This document shows, piece by piece, positions 12,980-19,732 of a DNA stretch of 19,732 nucleotides. Below the pieces are notes generated by a model that saw only the letters and a program-made list of their open reading frames with translations, had not been told where the DNA came from and did not search any database. The position numbers and the translations under genes were made by a program. The stretch is from Candidatus Dadabacteria bacterium RIFCSPHIGHO2_12_FULL_53_21 (GTDB lineage Bacteria; Desulfobacterota_D; UBA1144; Nemesobacterales; UBA2774): assembly GCA_001775255.1 (NCBI GenBank), contig MFCJ01000131.1:1-19732 (forward strand), written 5' to 3'. Numbering within the stretch: position 1 is the first letter of the stretch; each line of letters opens with the position of its first letter.

Positions 12980-14812
12980 ATGTGCGGGATAGTCGGTTAC
13001 GTCGGCGATCGGAAAAAAACGGTGAATGTCCTCCTGGACGGCCTTACGAGGCTCGAGTACAGGGGCTACGATTCGTCCGGGATCGCGCTCATGGAGGGAG
13101 GGCATACCAGGATCTTCAAAAGCACGGGCAAACTGTCCAATCTCAAAAAAAAGATCGGCAAACACACGCTCGAGGGGTTACTCGGAATCGGGCACACCAG
13201 GTGGGCCACACACGGTGACGCGACCGAGAAGAACGCACACCCCCACATCTCGGGCGGCACATCCGTAGTCCACAACGGCATAATAGAGAATTACTCTCTG
13301 CTCAAGGGCGATCTAATAAAGAAGGGCTACGAGTTTTATTCCGACACCGATACGGAAGTACTGGCGCATCTGATCGAGAGCTGCTGCAGCCCCGGTATCA
13401 CATTCGAAGACGCCGTAAGGGCCGCGTTCAGGATGGTTGAAGGGTCGTACGCGGTAGCCGTCATATCTGACAGGATGCCCGATAAGGTAATTGCGACGAG
13501 AAAGTTCTCGCCTCTAATAGTGGCTCTGGGCGATCACGAGAATTATCTGGCCTCGGACGTACCGGCGATCCTTCCTTACTGCAGGAACGTTATATACCTC
13601 GAGGACGGCGACGTCGCGGTGCTCGAAAAGAACGGCATCAGTATCACGGACCTCAATGGGGACCCTGTGGAGAGGAACGTCCAGACCATCAACTGGGACC
13701 CCGTTTCGGTTGAAAAGTGCGGATACCGGCACTTCATGATAAAAGAGATCCACGAGCAGCCGCAGGCCGTGCTGGATACGATGAGGGGGAGGTTCTCGGA
13801 AGAAACCGGCGAGGTCTTTTTCGAAGGGTTCGAAGGGTCTCCCTATAAAGACGTCAACCGTATAACCGCCCTTGCATGCGGCACGTCTTACCATGCGTCC
13901 CTCATAGGCAAGTATATGATCGAGACATTAGCCAGAGTCCCGGTACAGGTGGAGATAGCGTCTGAATTCCGCTACAGGAATCCTATTCTCGACAAAAACA
14001 CGCTGGCGATCGCCGTCTCGCAGTCAGGCGAAACCGCGGATACGTCGGAAGCCCTCTTTGAGGCCAAGGCGTGCGGGGCAAAGACCCTGGGAATAACAAA
14101 TGTCCTCATGAGTAAGATCGCCAGGGATGCCGACAGAGTCATCTATACGCACGCGGGCCCGGAAATCGGCGTCGCGTCGACCAAAGCCTTTACTACCCAG
14201 CTGGTAGTTTTTTATTTGTTATCGATTTATCTGGGCAGGGTTAAAAAACAGATAGATAAAGAAAGATCGATCGAGCTCATCAGGGACGCCATCAGGCTGC
14301 CCCAGCTGATTCAGATGACGCTCAGGCTCGATGACGAAATAAAGGACCTGGCGAAGGAATTTTTCGATTATAGAAACTTCCTCTACCTCGGACGCGGAAT
14401 CAATTACCCGGTCGCGTTCGAAGGGGCCCTCAAGCTGAAGGAAGTCTCGTACATACACGCCGAAGGATATGCGGCCGGGGAGATGAAGCACGGCCCCATC
14501 GCGCTTATAGACGATGAGATGCCCGTGGTCCTCATAGCGCCCAACGACGGCATCACATACAAGAAGATCCTCGGCAACCTTCAGGAAGTCAGGGCCCGGA
14601 GGGGCAAGGTGATATTCCTTACGTCCGATACGACTCCCGATGAGCTGATGGGAAGCGTCGACCGCGTTATCGAAATCCCGGGGAGCAACTATCTTCTGAG
14701 TCCGGTGCTGTCCGTCGTCCCGCTCCAGCTCCTGGCCTATCACATAGCGGTGCTGAAAGGGACTGACGTCGACCAGCCCAGGAACCTGGCCAAGGTCGTC
14801 ACAGTCGAGTAG
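12980..14812 (+). CDS. glmS: Glutamine--fructose-6-phosphate aminotransferase (isomerizing)
   Basis: GlmS makes glucosamine-6-phosphate from fructose-6-phosphate and glutamine, the first committed step to UDP-GlcNAc. Cys2 is the N-terminal nucleophile in MCGIVGYVG. The glutaminase domain continues with EYRGYDSSGIA (26-36), HTRWATHGDATEKNAHPH (72-89), VHNGIIENY (97-105) and SDTDTEVLAHL (121-131). The two SIS sugar-isomerase domains follow from about 290, with ALACGTSYHAS (297-307), AVSQSGETADTSEAL (345-359) and a C-terminal EMKHGPIALID. The protein ends NLAKVVTVE, the conserved GlmS terminus. The 610 residues match the family. The ATG directly abuts the glmU TAG; GGGGAAG at the glmU end provides a ribosome-binding site. 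No glmS ribozyme is expected or seen at this junction. Confidence 0.98.
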   Translation: MCGIVGYVGDRKKTVNVLLDGLTRLEYRGYDSSGIALMEGGHTRIFKSTGKLSNLKKKIGKHTLEGLLGIGHTRWATHGDATEKNAHPHISGGTSVVHNGIIENYSLLKGDLIKKGYEFYSDTDTEVLAHLIESCCSPGITFEDAVRAAFRMVEGSYAVAVISDRMPDKVIATRKFSPLIVALGDHENYLASDVPAILPYCRNVIYLEDGDVAVLEKNGISITDLNGDPVERNVQTINWDPVSVEKCGYRHFMIKEIHEQPQAVLDTMRGRFSEETGEVFFEGFEGSPYKDVNRITALACGTSYHASLIGKYMIETLARVPVQVEIASEFRYRNPILDKNTLAIAVSQSGETADTSEALFEAKACGAKTLGITNVLMSKIARDADRVIYTHAGPEIGVASTKAFTTQLVVFYLLSIYLGRVKKQIDKERSIELIRDAIRLPQLIQMTLRLDDEIKDLAKEFFDYRNFLYLGRGINYPVAFEGALKLKEVSYIHAEGYAAGEMKHGPIALIDDEMPVVLIAPNDGITYKKILGNLQEVRARRGKVIFLTSDTTPDELMGSVDRVIEIPGSNYLLSPVLSVVPLQLLAYHIAVLKGTDVDQPRNLAKVVTVE

Positions 14813-14972
14813 CAGGATTATCCGATAGCCTGTGCAGGCGTAGTTCCGAAATGCTGAGCCTCCTCCGATGCGCCGGATTATTGTTCACTCCTCATTTTCA
14901 AACGCGATAATGTCTGGTAGATTTACGGGCTTCTTGCAGTATTAACCGAAAAATAAAGGGGTCACGATTGCA

Positions 14973-16289
14973 ATGAAAGTGCTTGTTGTCGGTTCAGGCG
15001 GCAGGGAACATGCTTTATGCTGGAAGATAAGGCAGAGTCCGCTCGTTAAGACCCTGTACTGCGCTCCGGGTAATCCGGGGATTTCAAAACACGCGGAGTG
15101 CGTCGATATCAAGGTGTCGGACATAGAGGGACTCCTCCGGTTTGCGAGGGCCGAGGAAATCGGACTCACCGTCGTAGGCCCCGAGTTCCCGCTCTCTCTC
15201 GGCATCGCCGACAGGTTCGCCGAAGAGGGTCTCGCGGTTTTCGGCCCCACGAGGGCGGCTTCCGAGATCGAGACGAGCAAGGTCTTCTCGAAAAACCTCA
15301 TGAGGAAATACGGTATTCCCACCGCTTTCTTCTCTGCGTTCGCGGATTTCGAGGAAGCGGTCGAATGGGTGAAGGAGGTAAAGCCTCCTCTCGTGATAAA
15401 GGCCGACGGGCTCGCTTCGGGCAAAGGGGTCTTCATATGCAGGACGGAGACCGAGGCCGTCGAGGTCCTCGACGATATAATGAGACGAAAGATATTCGGT
15501 GATTCGGGCGACAGGGTGGTAATAGAGGAATTCCTTTCAGGCGAGGAAGCCTCCTTTTTCGCCGTTACTGACGGGACGAACGTGCTGCCCCTCGAGTCCT
15601 GCCAGGACCATAAAGCCCTCCTTGACGGTGATCAGGGGCCGAATACGGGCGGCATGGGCGCATACTCGCCCGCCCCTGTGATAACCCCCGAGCTCACTCA
15701 GGAAATAATGCGCCTAATCATTATCCCGACCGTCAAAGCATTGAAGGAAGAGGGCAGGGAGTATAAGGGGGTGCTCTATGCCGGGCTGATGATAGAGGGC
15801 GGTCAAGCGAGGGTGCTCGAATATAATTGCAGGTTCGGCGACCCGGAGACCCAGCCCCTCATGATGAGAATGAATTCCGATATCGTGCCTGTTCTCTCGG
15901 CGGTTGCCGGGAAGGGCCTCTCCGTGGAGAAAGTCGAGTGGAAGGACGCGGCTTCCGTATGCGTGGTCCTCGCCTCGAAGGGCTATCCCGGGGACTACAA
16001 AAGAGGGGCGCCGATAACGGGGCTTGATATAGTAGAGGGCATGGAAAACGTCGTGGCGTTCCACTCCGGCACCTCCGCCGGTAACGGCGGCATTGTGACC
16101 GACGGCGGCCGGGTCCTGGGCATAACGGCCCTCGGCGGGACCATACCGGAGGCCATAAACCTTGCGTACCAGGCGGTAGGGAAGGTAAACTGTGATTCTC
16201 TCTGCTACAGGACCGACATAGGAAAAAAGGCGCTTCGGCACGTTCTGTTGACGGGGCCTCAAGGCAGTTTGAAGAATAAGGAGTCATAA
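14973..16289 (+). CDS. purD: Phosphoribosylamine--glycine ligase (GAR synthetase)
   Basis: PurD joins glycine to 5-phosphoribosylamine using ATP, the second step of purine synthesis. The N-terminal domain starts MKVLVVGSGGREHALCWKI. The ATP-grasp part shows VIKADGLASGKGV (141-153), VIEEFLSGEEASFF (183-196), QDHKALLDGDQGPNTGGMGAYSP (211-233) and LEYNCRFGDPETQ (282-294), the last carrying metal-binding residues. The length of 438 is normal. The gene stands alone in its pathway here, with no other pur gene in the window, after a 160-base gap from glmS. AAGGGG at 14956-14961 is the nearest ribosome-binding match, 11 bases before the ATG. A small gene follows after a single base, so the two are probably co-transcribed. 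Confidence 0.97.
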   Translation: MKVLVVGSGGREHALCWKIRQSPLVKTLYCAPGNPGISKHAECVDIKVSDIEGLLRFARAEEIGLTVVGPEFPLSLGIADRFAEEGLAVFGPTRAASEIETSKVFSKNLMRKYGIPTAFFSAFADFEEAVEWVKEVKPPLVIKADGLASGKGVFICRTETEAVEVLDDIMRRKIFGDSGDRVVIEEFLSGEEASFFAVTDGTNVLPLESCQDHKALLDGDQGPNTGGMGAYSPAPVITPELTQEIMRLIIIPTVKALKEEGREYKGVLYAGLMIEGGQARVLEYNCRFGDPETQPLMMRMNSDIVPVLSAVAGKGLSVEKVEWKDAASVCVVLASKGYPGDYKRGAPITGLDIVEGMENVVAFHSGTSAGNGGIVTDGGRVLGITALGGTIPEAINLAYQAVGKVNCDSLCYRTDIGKKALRHVLLTGPQGSLKNKES

Positions 16290-16290
16290 T

Positions 16291-16605
16291 ATGGCTGAGA
16301 TCTGGTATTTACCTATTGATACGGAATCGATCGAGGGCATGGAAGCCCAGTATGAGCGGAATTTGCGGGACGCTATCGAGCTCCTTGAGATCACGCCTCT
16401 GAAATGGCAGTGCGGGACAGACGAATTTCCGGTGCTTAAGACCGGGGACCCGATCGTGGACGACAGCGGGTACGTATATGTGATGATGAGGGTGGGTGGC
16501 GACGAGATGGCTGCGTATGAGGACAAGAGGTGGAAGCCCGGGTGGTATAAGTCCTCTCTCACCATCATCGGGTTCGAAAAAAATCTAAGGAAAAAACCTA
16601 AATAA
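16291..16605 (+). CDS. Small protein of unknown function directly behind purD
   Basis: I do not recognise this 104-residue soluble protein. It is acidic at the N-terminus (MAEIWYLPIDTESIEGMEAQ) and basic at the C-terminus (FEKNLRKKPK). It has one helix-like stretch at about 15-34 and then a probable beta-rich region with PLKWQCGTDEFPVLKTGDP (36-54) and YVYVMMRVGG (61-70). Cys41 is its only cysteine. No signal peptide or membrane segment is visible. The ATG lies one base after the purD stop and has a good AAGGAG about 8 bases upstream, and the codon style matches its neighbours, so it is very likely a real gene. Position suggests co-expression with purD, but no function follows from that. Confidence 0.75.
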   Translation: MAEIWYLPIDTESIEGMEAQYERNLRDAIELLEITPLKWQCGTDEFPVLKTGDPIVDDSGYVYVMMRVGGDEMAAYEDKRWKPGWYKSSLTIIGFEKNLRKKPK

Positions 16606-16619
16606 TTAGTCTTTTTGTC

Positions 16620-16649
16620 TTGACAGCAGTTTTCTTTTCGGGATATATT
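16620..16649 (+). promoter_or_regulatory. Strong sigma70-like promoter of the str operon
   Basis: A perfect -35 box TTGACA (16620-16625) is followed after 18 bases by TATATT (16644-16649), 5 of 6 to the -10 consensus. Transcription would begin near 16656, about 27 bases before rpsL. The position, just upstream of the rpsL-rpsG-fusA-tuf operon, fits the high expression expected for these genes. No terminator hairpin was seen between the preceding gene and this promoter. Confidence 0.72.
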
Positions 16650-16682
16650 AATTGGATTACCTTTTTATGGAGATAAGTATTC

Positions 16683-17054
16683 GTGCCTACTATTAGTCAG
16701 TTGGTTAAAGATGGAAGAAGAAGGGCTAAAAAGAAGAGTAAAGCCCCTGCATTACAGAATTGTCCTCAGAGGAGAGGCGTCTGCGTCAGGGTTTACACAA
16801 CTACCCCCAAAAAGCCTAATTCGGCGCTTAGAAAAGTAGCCCGTATAAGGCTGACGAATGGTATCGAGGTCACCGGATATATACCGGGTGAAGGACATAC
16901 GCTTCAGGAGCACTCCGTAATACTGGTAAGGGGCGGAAGGGTAAAGGACCTGCCGGGCGTGAGGTACCATATCGTAAGGGGTACTCTCGACTCGACCGGC
17001 GTGGCTAACAGAAGGCAGAGCCGTTCGAAATACGGGGCTAAAAAACCCAAATAA
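16683..17054 (+). CDS. rpsL: 30S ribosomal protein S12
   Basis: S12 sits at the decoding centre of the small ribosomal subunit and affects translational accuracy. The 123-residue sequence is canonical: PTISQLVKDGRRRAKKKSK at the N-terminus, VYTTTPKKPNSALRKVARI (37-55) and VKDLPGVRYHIVRGTLD (86-102). The lysines at the positions where streptomycin-resistance changes usually arise (PKKPNS and VKDLP) are wild type. The Asp in KDLPGVRYH is the residue that RimO methylthiolates in some bacteria. The start is a GTG at 16683 with GGAG about 10 bases upstream; no ATG gives the conserved N-terminus. It is the first gene of the str operon. Confidence 0.98.
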   Translation: MPTISQLVKDGRRRAKKKSKAPALQNCPQRRGVCVRVYTTTPKKPNSALRKVARIRLTNGIEVTGYIPGEGHTLQEHSVILVRGGRVKDLPGVRYHIVRGTLDSTGVANRRQSRSKYGAKKPK

Positions 17055-17072
17055 TCAAAGGGAATAACATAT

Positions 17073-17543
17073 ATGCCTAGGAAGGGATCAGTTTCTAAAA
17101 GAAAAGTTCCCGTCGATCCCAAATTCGGTGATTTGACGGTCGCGAAGTTCATCAACTCGCTCATGCACGAGGGTAAGAAGAGCAAGGCGGAAATGATATT
17201 CTACGGTTCGCTGAAGATCATTGCCGAAAAGACGGGGAAGGATCCCCTCGAGGTTTTCAATACGGCAATGGACAACATAAAGCCGGGTATCGAGGTCAGA
17301 CCGCGCAGGGTCGGCGGCGCCACGTACCAGGTGCCTATGGAGGTCAGCTCCTTCAGGAAGCAGTCCCTCGCAATCAGATGGCTCCTCACCTCGGCAAGGA
17401 AACGAGACGGGAAGTCCATGATCGACAAGCTGACGGGAGAAATACTGGACGCTGCTGAAGGCCGCGGCGGGGCTATTAAGAAGAGAGAAGACACACACAA
17501 GATGGCGGATGCGAACAGGGCTTTCGCCCATTACAGGTGGTAA
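17073..17543 (+). CDS. rpsG: 30S ribosomal protein S7
   Basis: S7 is a primary binder of 16S rRNA that nucleates assembly of the 30S head and contacts the exit-site tRNA. The 156-residue sequence matches the family throughout: MPRKGSVSKRKVPVDPKFGD, then VAKFINSLMHEGKKSKAE (22-39), VRPRRVGGATYQVPMEV (75-91) and RWLLTSARKR (101-110). It ends ANRAFAHYRW. It starts 18 bases after rpsL with AAGGGA as ribosome-binding site, and is followed after 19 bases by fusA. In E. coli S7 autoregulates this operon by binding the rpsL-rpsG spacer; the spacer here is only 18 bases, so that mechanism looks unlikely, although this was not tested. Confidence 0.98.
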   Translation: MPRKGSVSKRKVPVDPKFGDLTVAKFINSLMHEGKKSKAEMIFYGSLKIIAEKTGKDPLEVFNTAMDNIKPGIEVRPRRVGGATYQVPMEVSSFRKQSLAIRWLLTSARKRDGKSMIDKLTGEILDAAEGRGGAIKKREDTHKMADANRAFAHYRW

Positions 17544-17551
17544 TAAATCGC

Positions 17552-17565
17552 GGAGGAGTATTTTG
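17552..17565 (+). promoter_or_regulatory. Ribosome-binding site deciding the TTG start of fusA
   Basis: GGAGGAG at 17552-17558 is a near-perfect anti-16S match. Counted from its GGAGG core, it lies 6 bases before the TTG at 17563-17565. It supports initiation at TTG rather than at the in-frame ATG inside rpsG. Confidence 0.8.
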
Positions 17566-19644
17566 GAAAAGGCTTTACCAATTAGTAAAGTAAGAAATAT
17601 CGGGATCGTGGCACATATAGATGCGGGGAAGACGACTACGACCGAGCGCATCCTGTATTACACCGGTTTGACTTACAAGATCGGGGAAGTCCACGAGGGC
17701 ACAGCCACGATGGACTGGATGGAGCAGGAAAGGGAGAGGGGCATCACCATTACTTCCGCTACCACGACCTGTTTCTGGGACGACCACAGGATAAACATCA
17801 TAGACACCCCCGGGCACGTTGACTTCACCATAGAGGTCGAAAGGTCGCTCAAGGTCCTCGACGGGGCCGTCGTCGTGTTCGACTCCGTGGGCGGCGTGGA
17901 GCCCCAATCGGAGACTGTATGGAGACAGGCCGACAGATACAGGGTCCCGAGGATGTGTTTCGTAAACAAGATGGATAAGATCGGGGCTGATTTCGGAAAG
18001 GTGGTTGCTCAGATAAGGGAGAGGCTTGACGCCAATCCCGTACCCCTTCACGCGCCTTACTTCGAAGGCGACAATTTCAAAGGAATAATAGACCTTATTA
18101 GAATGAAGCTTGCGCTCTGGGACGAGGAATCCCTGGGCCTTAAATACGATTGGACGGAAATACCGGCCGAGATGAAGGAAGAAGCCCGGGCGGGAAGAGA
18201 AAAGATGATCGAATCTCTCGCCGACTTCGATGAAGCAATAATGGAAAAATACCTCAACGGAGAACCCGTATCCGAGGAAGAAATAGCGGCTTCGGTAAGA
18301 AAATCCGCTATCGGCCTGAACATAGTGCCGGTCATACTCGGCTCCGCGTTCAAGAACAAAGGCGTCCAGCTGCTTTTGGATGCTATAGTGAGCTATATGC
18401 CCTCCCCCCTGGATGTCCCTCCGATAGAGGGCATAAATACCGATACGGATCAGGGAGAGGTAAGGTACCCGAATGACGATGAGCCGTTTTCGGGCCTCGC
18501 CTTTAAGATCATGACCGACCCGTTTGTCGGGCAGCTGACATACATCAGGATATATTCCGGAAAGCTGGTTTCGAGCAGCACCGTTTATAACTCCACTAAG
18601 GATAAAAGGGAGAAGATCGGAAGGCTCGTCAGGATGCATTCCAATAAAAGGGAAGATATAAAGGAAATAGGCGCGGGCGGCATCGCGGCGGCGGTAGGGC
18701 TCAAAGTGACGACGACGGGCGATACGCTCTGCGATGAGAGCAAGCCGATACTCCTCGAGAGTCTCTATTTCGCCGAGCCGGTAATATCCATCGCGATAGA
18801 GCCCAAGACCAAATCCGACCAGGAAAGGCTGGGCATATCCCTTAATAAAATCTCTCTCGAAGACCCAACATTTAAAGTTAAATACGACGATGAAACGGGC
18901 CAGACCATAATCTCCGGCATGGGCGAACTGCACCTCGAAATAATAGTGGACCGTCTTAGGCGCGAATTCAACGTCGACGCCAACGTAGGCAAGCCTGAGG
19001 TGGCTTACAGGGAAACAATCACGAAGAGTTCCGACGTCGAGGCCAAATTTATAAGGCAGACGGGCGGCAGGGGTCAGTACGGGCACGTAAAAATAAAGAT
19101 GGAGCGCGGCGAAGAGGGATCGGGCGTCACGTTCCTCGACGAAGTCAAGGGCGGCACGATACCGAGGGAATATATCCCGGCCGTGGAAAAAGGAATAAAA
19201 GAGGCATCGGAGACCGGGGTCGTAGCCGGTTATCCGGTCATAGACGTGGTCGTCAGGCTCTACGACGGTACTTATCACGAAGTGGACAGCTCCGAAATCG
19301 CGTTCAAGATTGCGGCATCAATGGCCTTCAAGGACGCCGTAATGAGGGCGAAGCCCATAATTCTCGAGCCCCTGATGAAGGTCGAAGTGGTCGTCCCCGA
19401 GGATTTCATGGGTTCGGTGATGGGTAATCTGAGCTCGAGAAGAGGGAAGATCATGGGTACCGAGCTCCGCGGCAGCATGCAGGCCATACGGTCCGAAGTC
19501 CCGCTCTCCGAAATGTTCGGCTACGCGACCGATCTCAGGTCGATGACCGAGGGCAGGGGATCGTTCACAATGGAATTTTCGCATTATTCTGCATTACCGG
19601 AATTACTTTCGGAAAATCTTAAAACTAACGTAAGGGCCGTTTAA
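17563..19644 (+). CDS. fusA: Translation elongation factor G
   Basis: EF-G is the GTPase that drives ribosomal translocation and, with RRF, ribosome recycling. GTPase motifs are G1 AHIDAGKTTTTER (18-30), the switch I RGITITSA, G3 DTPGHVDFT (81-89) and G4 NKMD (135-138), followed by GSAFKNKGVQ as the G5 region. Domains II-V follow in full length, ending with a typical domain V carrying SVMGNLSSRRGKIMG. The frame is open to an ATG at 17509 inside rpsG, but that would give an overlap of 35 bases and 18 atypical residues. The TTG at 17563 has an ideal GGAGGAG at 17552-17558 and yields the family's usual start (LEKALPISKVRNIGIVAHID), 693 residues. I take TTG as the true start. Confidence 0.97.
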   Translation: MEKALPISKVRNIGIVAHIDAGKTTTTERILYYTGLTYKIGEVHEGTATMDWMEQERERGITITSATTTCFWDDHRINIIDTPGHVDFTIEVERSLKVLDGAVVVFDSVGGVEPQSETVWRQADRYRVPRMCFVNKMDKIGADFGKVVAQIRERLDANPVPLHAPYFEGDNFKGIIDLIRMKLALWDEESLGLKYDWTEIPAEMKEEARAGREKMIESLADFDEAIMEKYLNGEPVSEEEIAASVRKSAIGLNIVPVILGSAFKNKGVQLLLDAIVSYMPSPLDVPPIEGINTDTDQGEVRYPNDDEPFSGLAFKIMTDPFVGQLTYIRIYSGKLVSSSTVYNSTKDKREKIGRLVRMHSNKREDIKEIGAGGIAAAVGLKVTTTGDTLCDESKPILLESLYFAEPVISIAIEPKTKSDQERLGISLNKISLEDPTFKVKYDDETGQTIISGMGELHLEIIVDRLRREFNVDANVGKPEVAYRETITKSSDVEAKFIRQTGGRGQYGHVKIKMERGEEGSGVTFLDEVKGGTIPREYIPAVEKGIKEASETGVVAGYPVIDVVVRLYDGTYHEVDSSEIAFKIAASMAFKDAVMRAKPIILEPLMKVEVVVPEDFMGSVMGNLSSRRGKIMGTELRGSMQAIRSEVPLSEMFGYATDLRSMTEGRGSFTMEFSHYSALPELLSENLKTNVRAV

Positions 19645-19687
19645 ACAGCTGGCCGCGAACTTCACGTTAAGGAGGTATTAACAGGCG

Positions 19688-19732
19688 ATGTCTAAGGAGA
19701 AATTTGCGCGGGTTAAGCCGCACCTGAACATA
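19688..19732 (+). CDS. tuf: Translation elongation factor Tu (first 15 codons, cut by window end)
   Basis: Only the N-terminus, MSKEKFARVKPHLNI, is present. It matches EF-Tu starts of the AKEKFxRxKPHxNIG type, and its position directly after fusA is that of tuf in the str operon. An AAGGAGG lies about 11 bases upstream in the 43-base spacer after fusA. EF-Tu delivers aminoacyl-tRNA to the ribosome. Everything after residue 15 is outside the window. Confidence 0.93.
   Translation, partial: MSKEKFARVKPHLNI

Noticed and set aside
14830..14841. Small inverted repeat (GCCTG..CAGGC) after glmS as a possible terminator
   Set aside because: The stem is only 5 base pairs and no T-tract follows, so it does not qualify as an intrinsic terminator.
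14881..14911. Possible purD promoter, TTGTTC and GATAAT
   Set aside because: The spacing is 19 bases and the -35 match is poor; not strong enough to list as a feature.
17575..19278. A 567-codon open frame on the minus strand opposite fusA
   Set aside because: It is fully antisense to a complete and canonical EF-G gene, shows no recognisable motif and is explained by the codon composition of fusA.

Overview
The window looks like a chromosomal segment of a bacterium, probably Gram-negative and possibly an uncultured deltaproteobacterial or Dadabacteria-like lineage. That placement is a guess from the gene set and codon style and was not tested. Two blocks meet at a short divergent intergenic region at 9419-9484.

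The left block (165-9418, all minus strand) is a surface-polysaccharide locus. In transcription order from 9418 it encodes a family 2 glycosyltransferase, a two-gene ABC-2 polysaccharide exporter (Wzm-like permease and a short Wzt-like ATPase), a chimeric ORF that begins like a glycosyltransferase, a SAM methyltransferase, a degraded gene remnant, a second methyltransferase, a GT4 glycosyltransferase with a long coiled-coil tail, two more GT2 enzymes and a third methyltransferase. Base composition changes inside the block. The exporter and first glycosyltransferase are GC-rich like the housekeeping genes, while 165-6945 is AT-rich, most strongly below 5000. This suggests a conserved export core joined to an exchangeable, probably transferred, glycan-assembly region. 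A good sigma70-like promoter at 9440-9468 could drive the whole block.

The right block (9485-19732, all plus strand) is housekeeping. It holds a macro domain protein and a CoA-pyrophosphatase-like Nudix hydrolase; ssb; a small cupin with glmU and glmS, which together make UDP-GlcNAc precursors; purD with a small unrecognised gene directly behind it; and, behind a strong promoter, the str operon rpsL-rpsG-fusA-tuf, with tuf cut by the window edge.

The most unusual structure is at 5116-6234. A 53-base, nearly identical direct repeat (52/53) lies at the 3' end of the chimeric ORF and again at the 3' end of a frameshifted remnant of a related gene. The two copies flank one methyltransferase gene and are 1,066 bases apart, so recombination between them would remove that methyltransferase cleanly. 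No RNA genes, CRISPR arrays, transposases or insertion sequences were seen.
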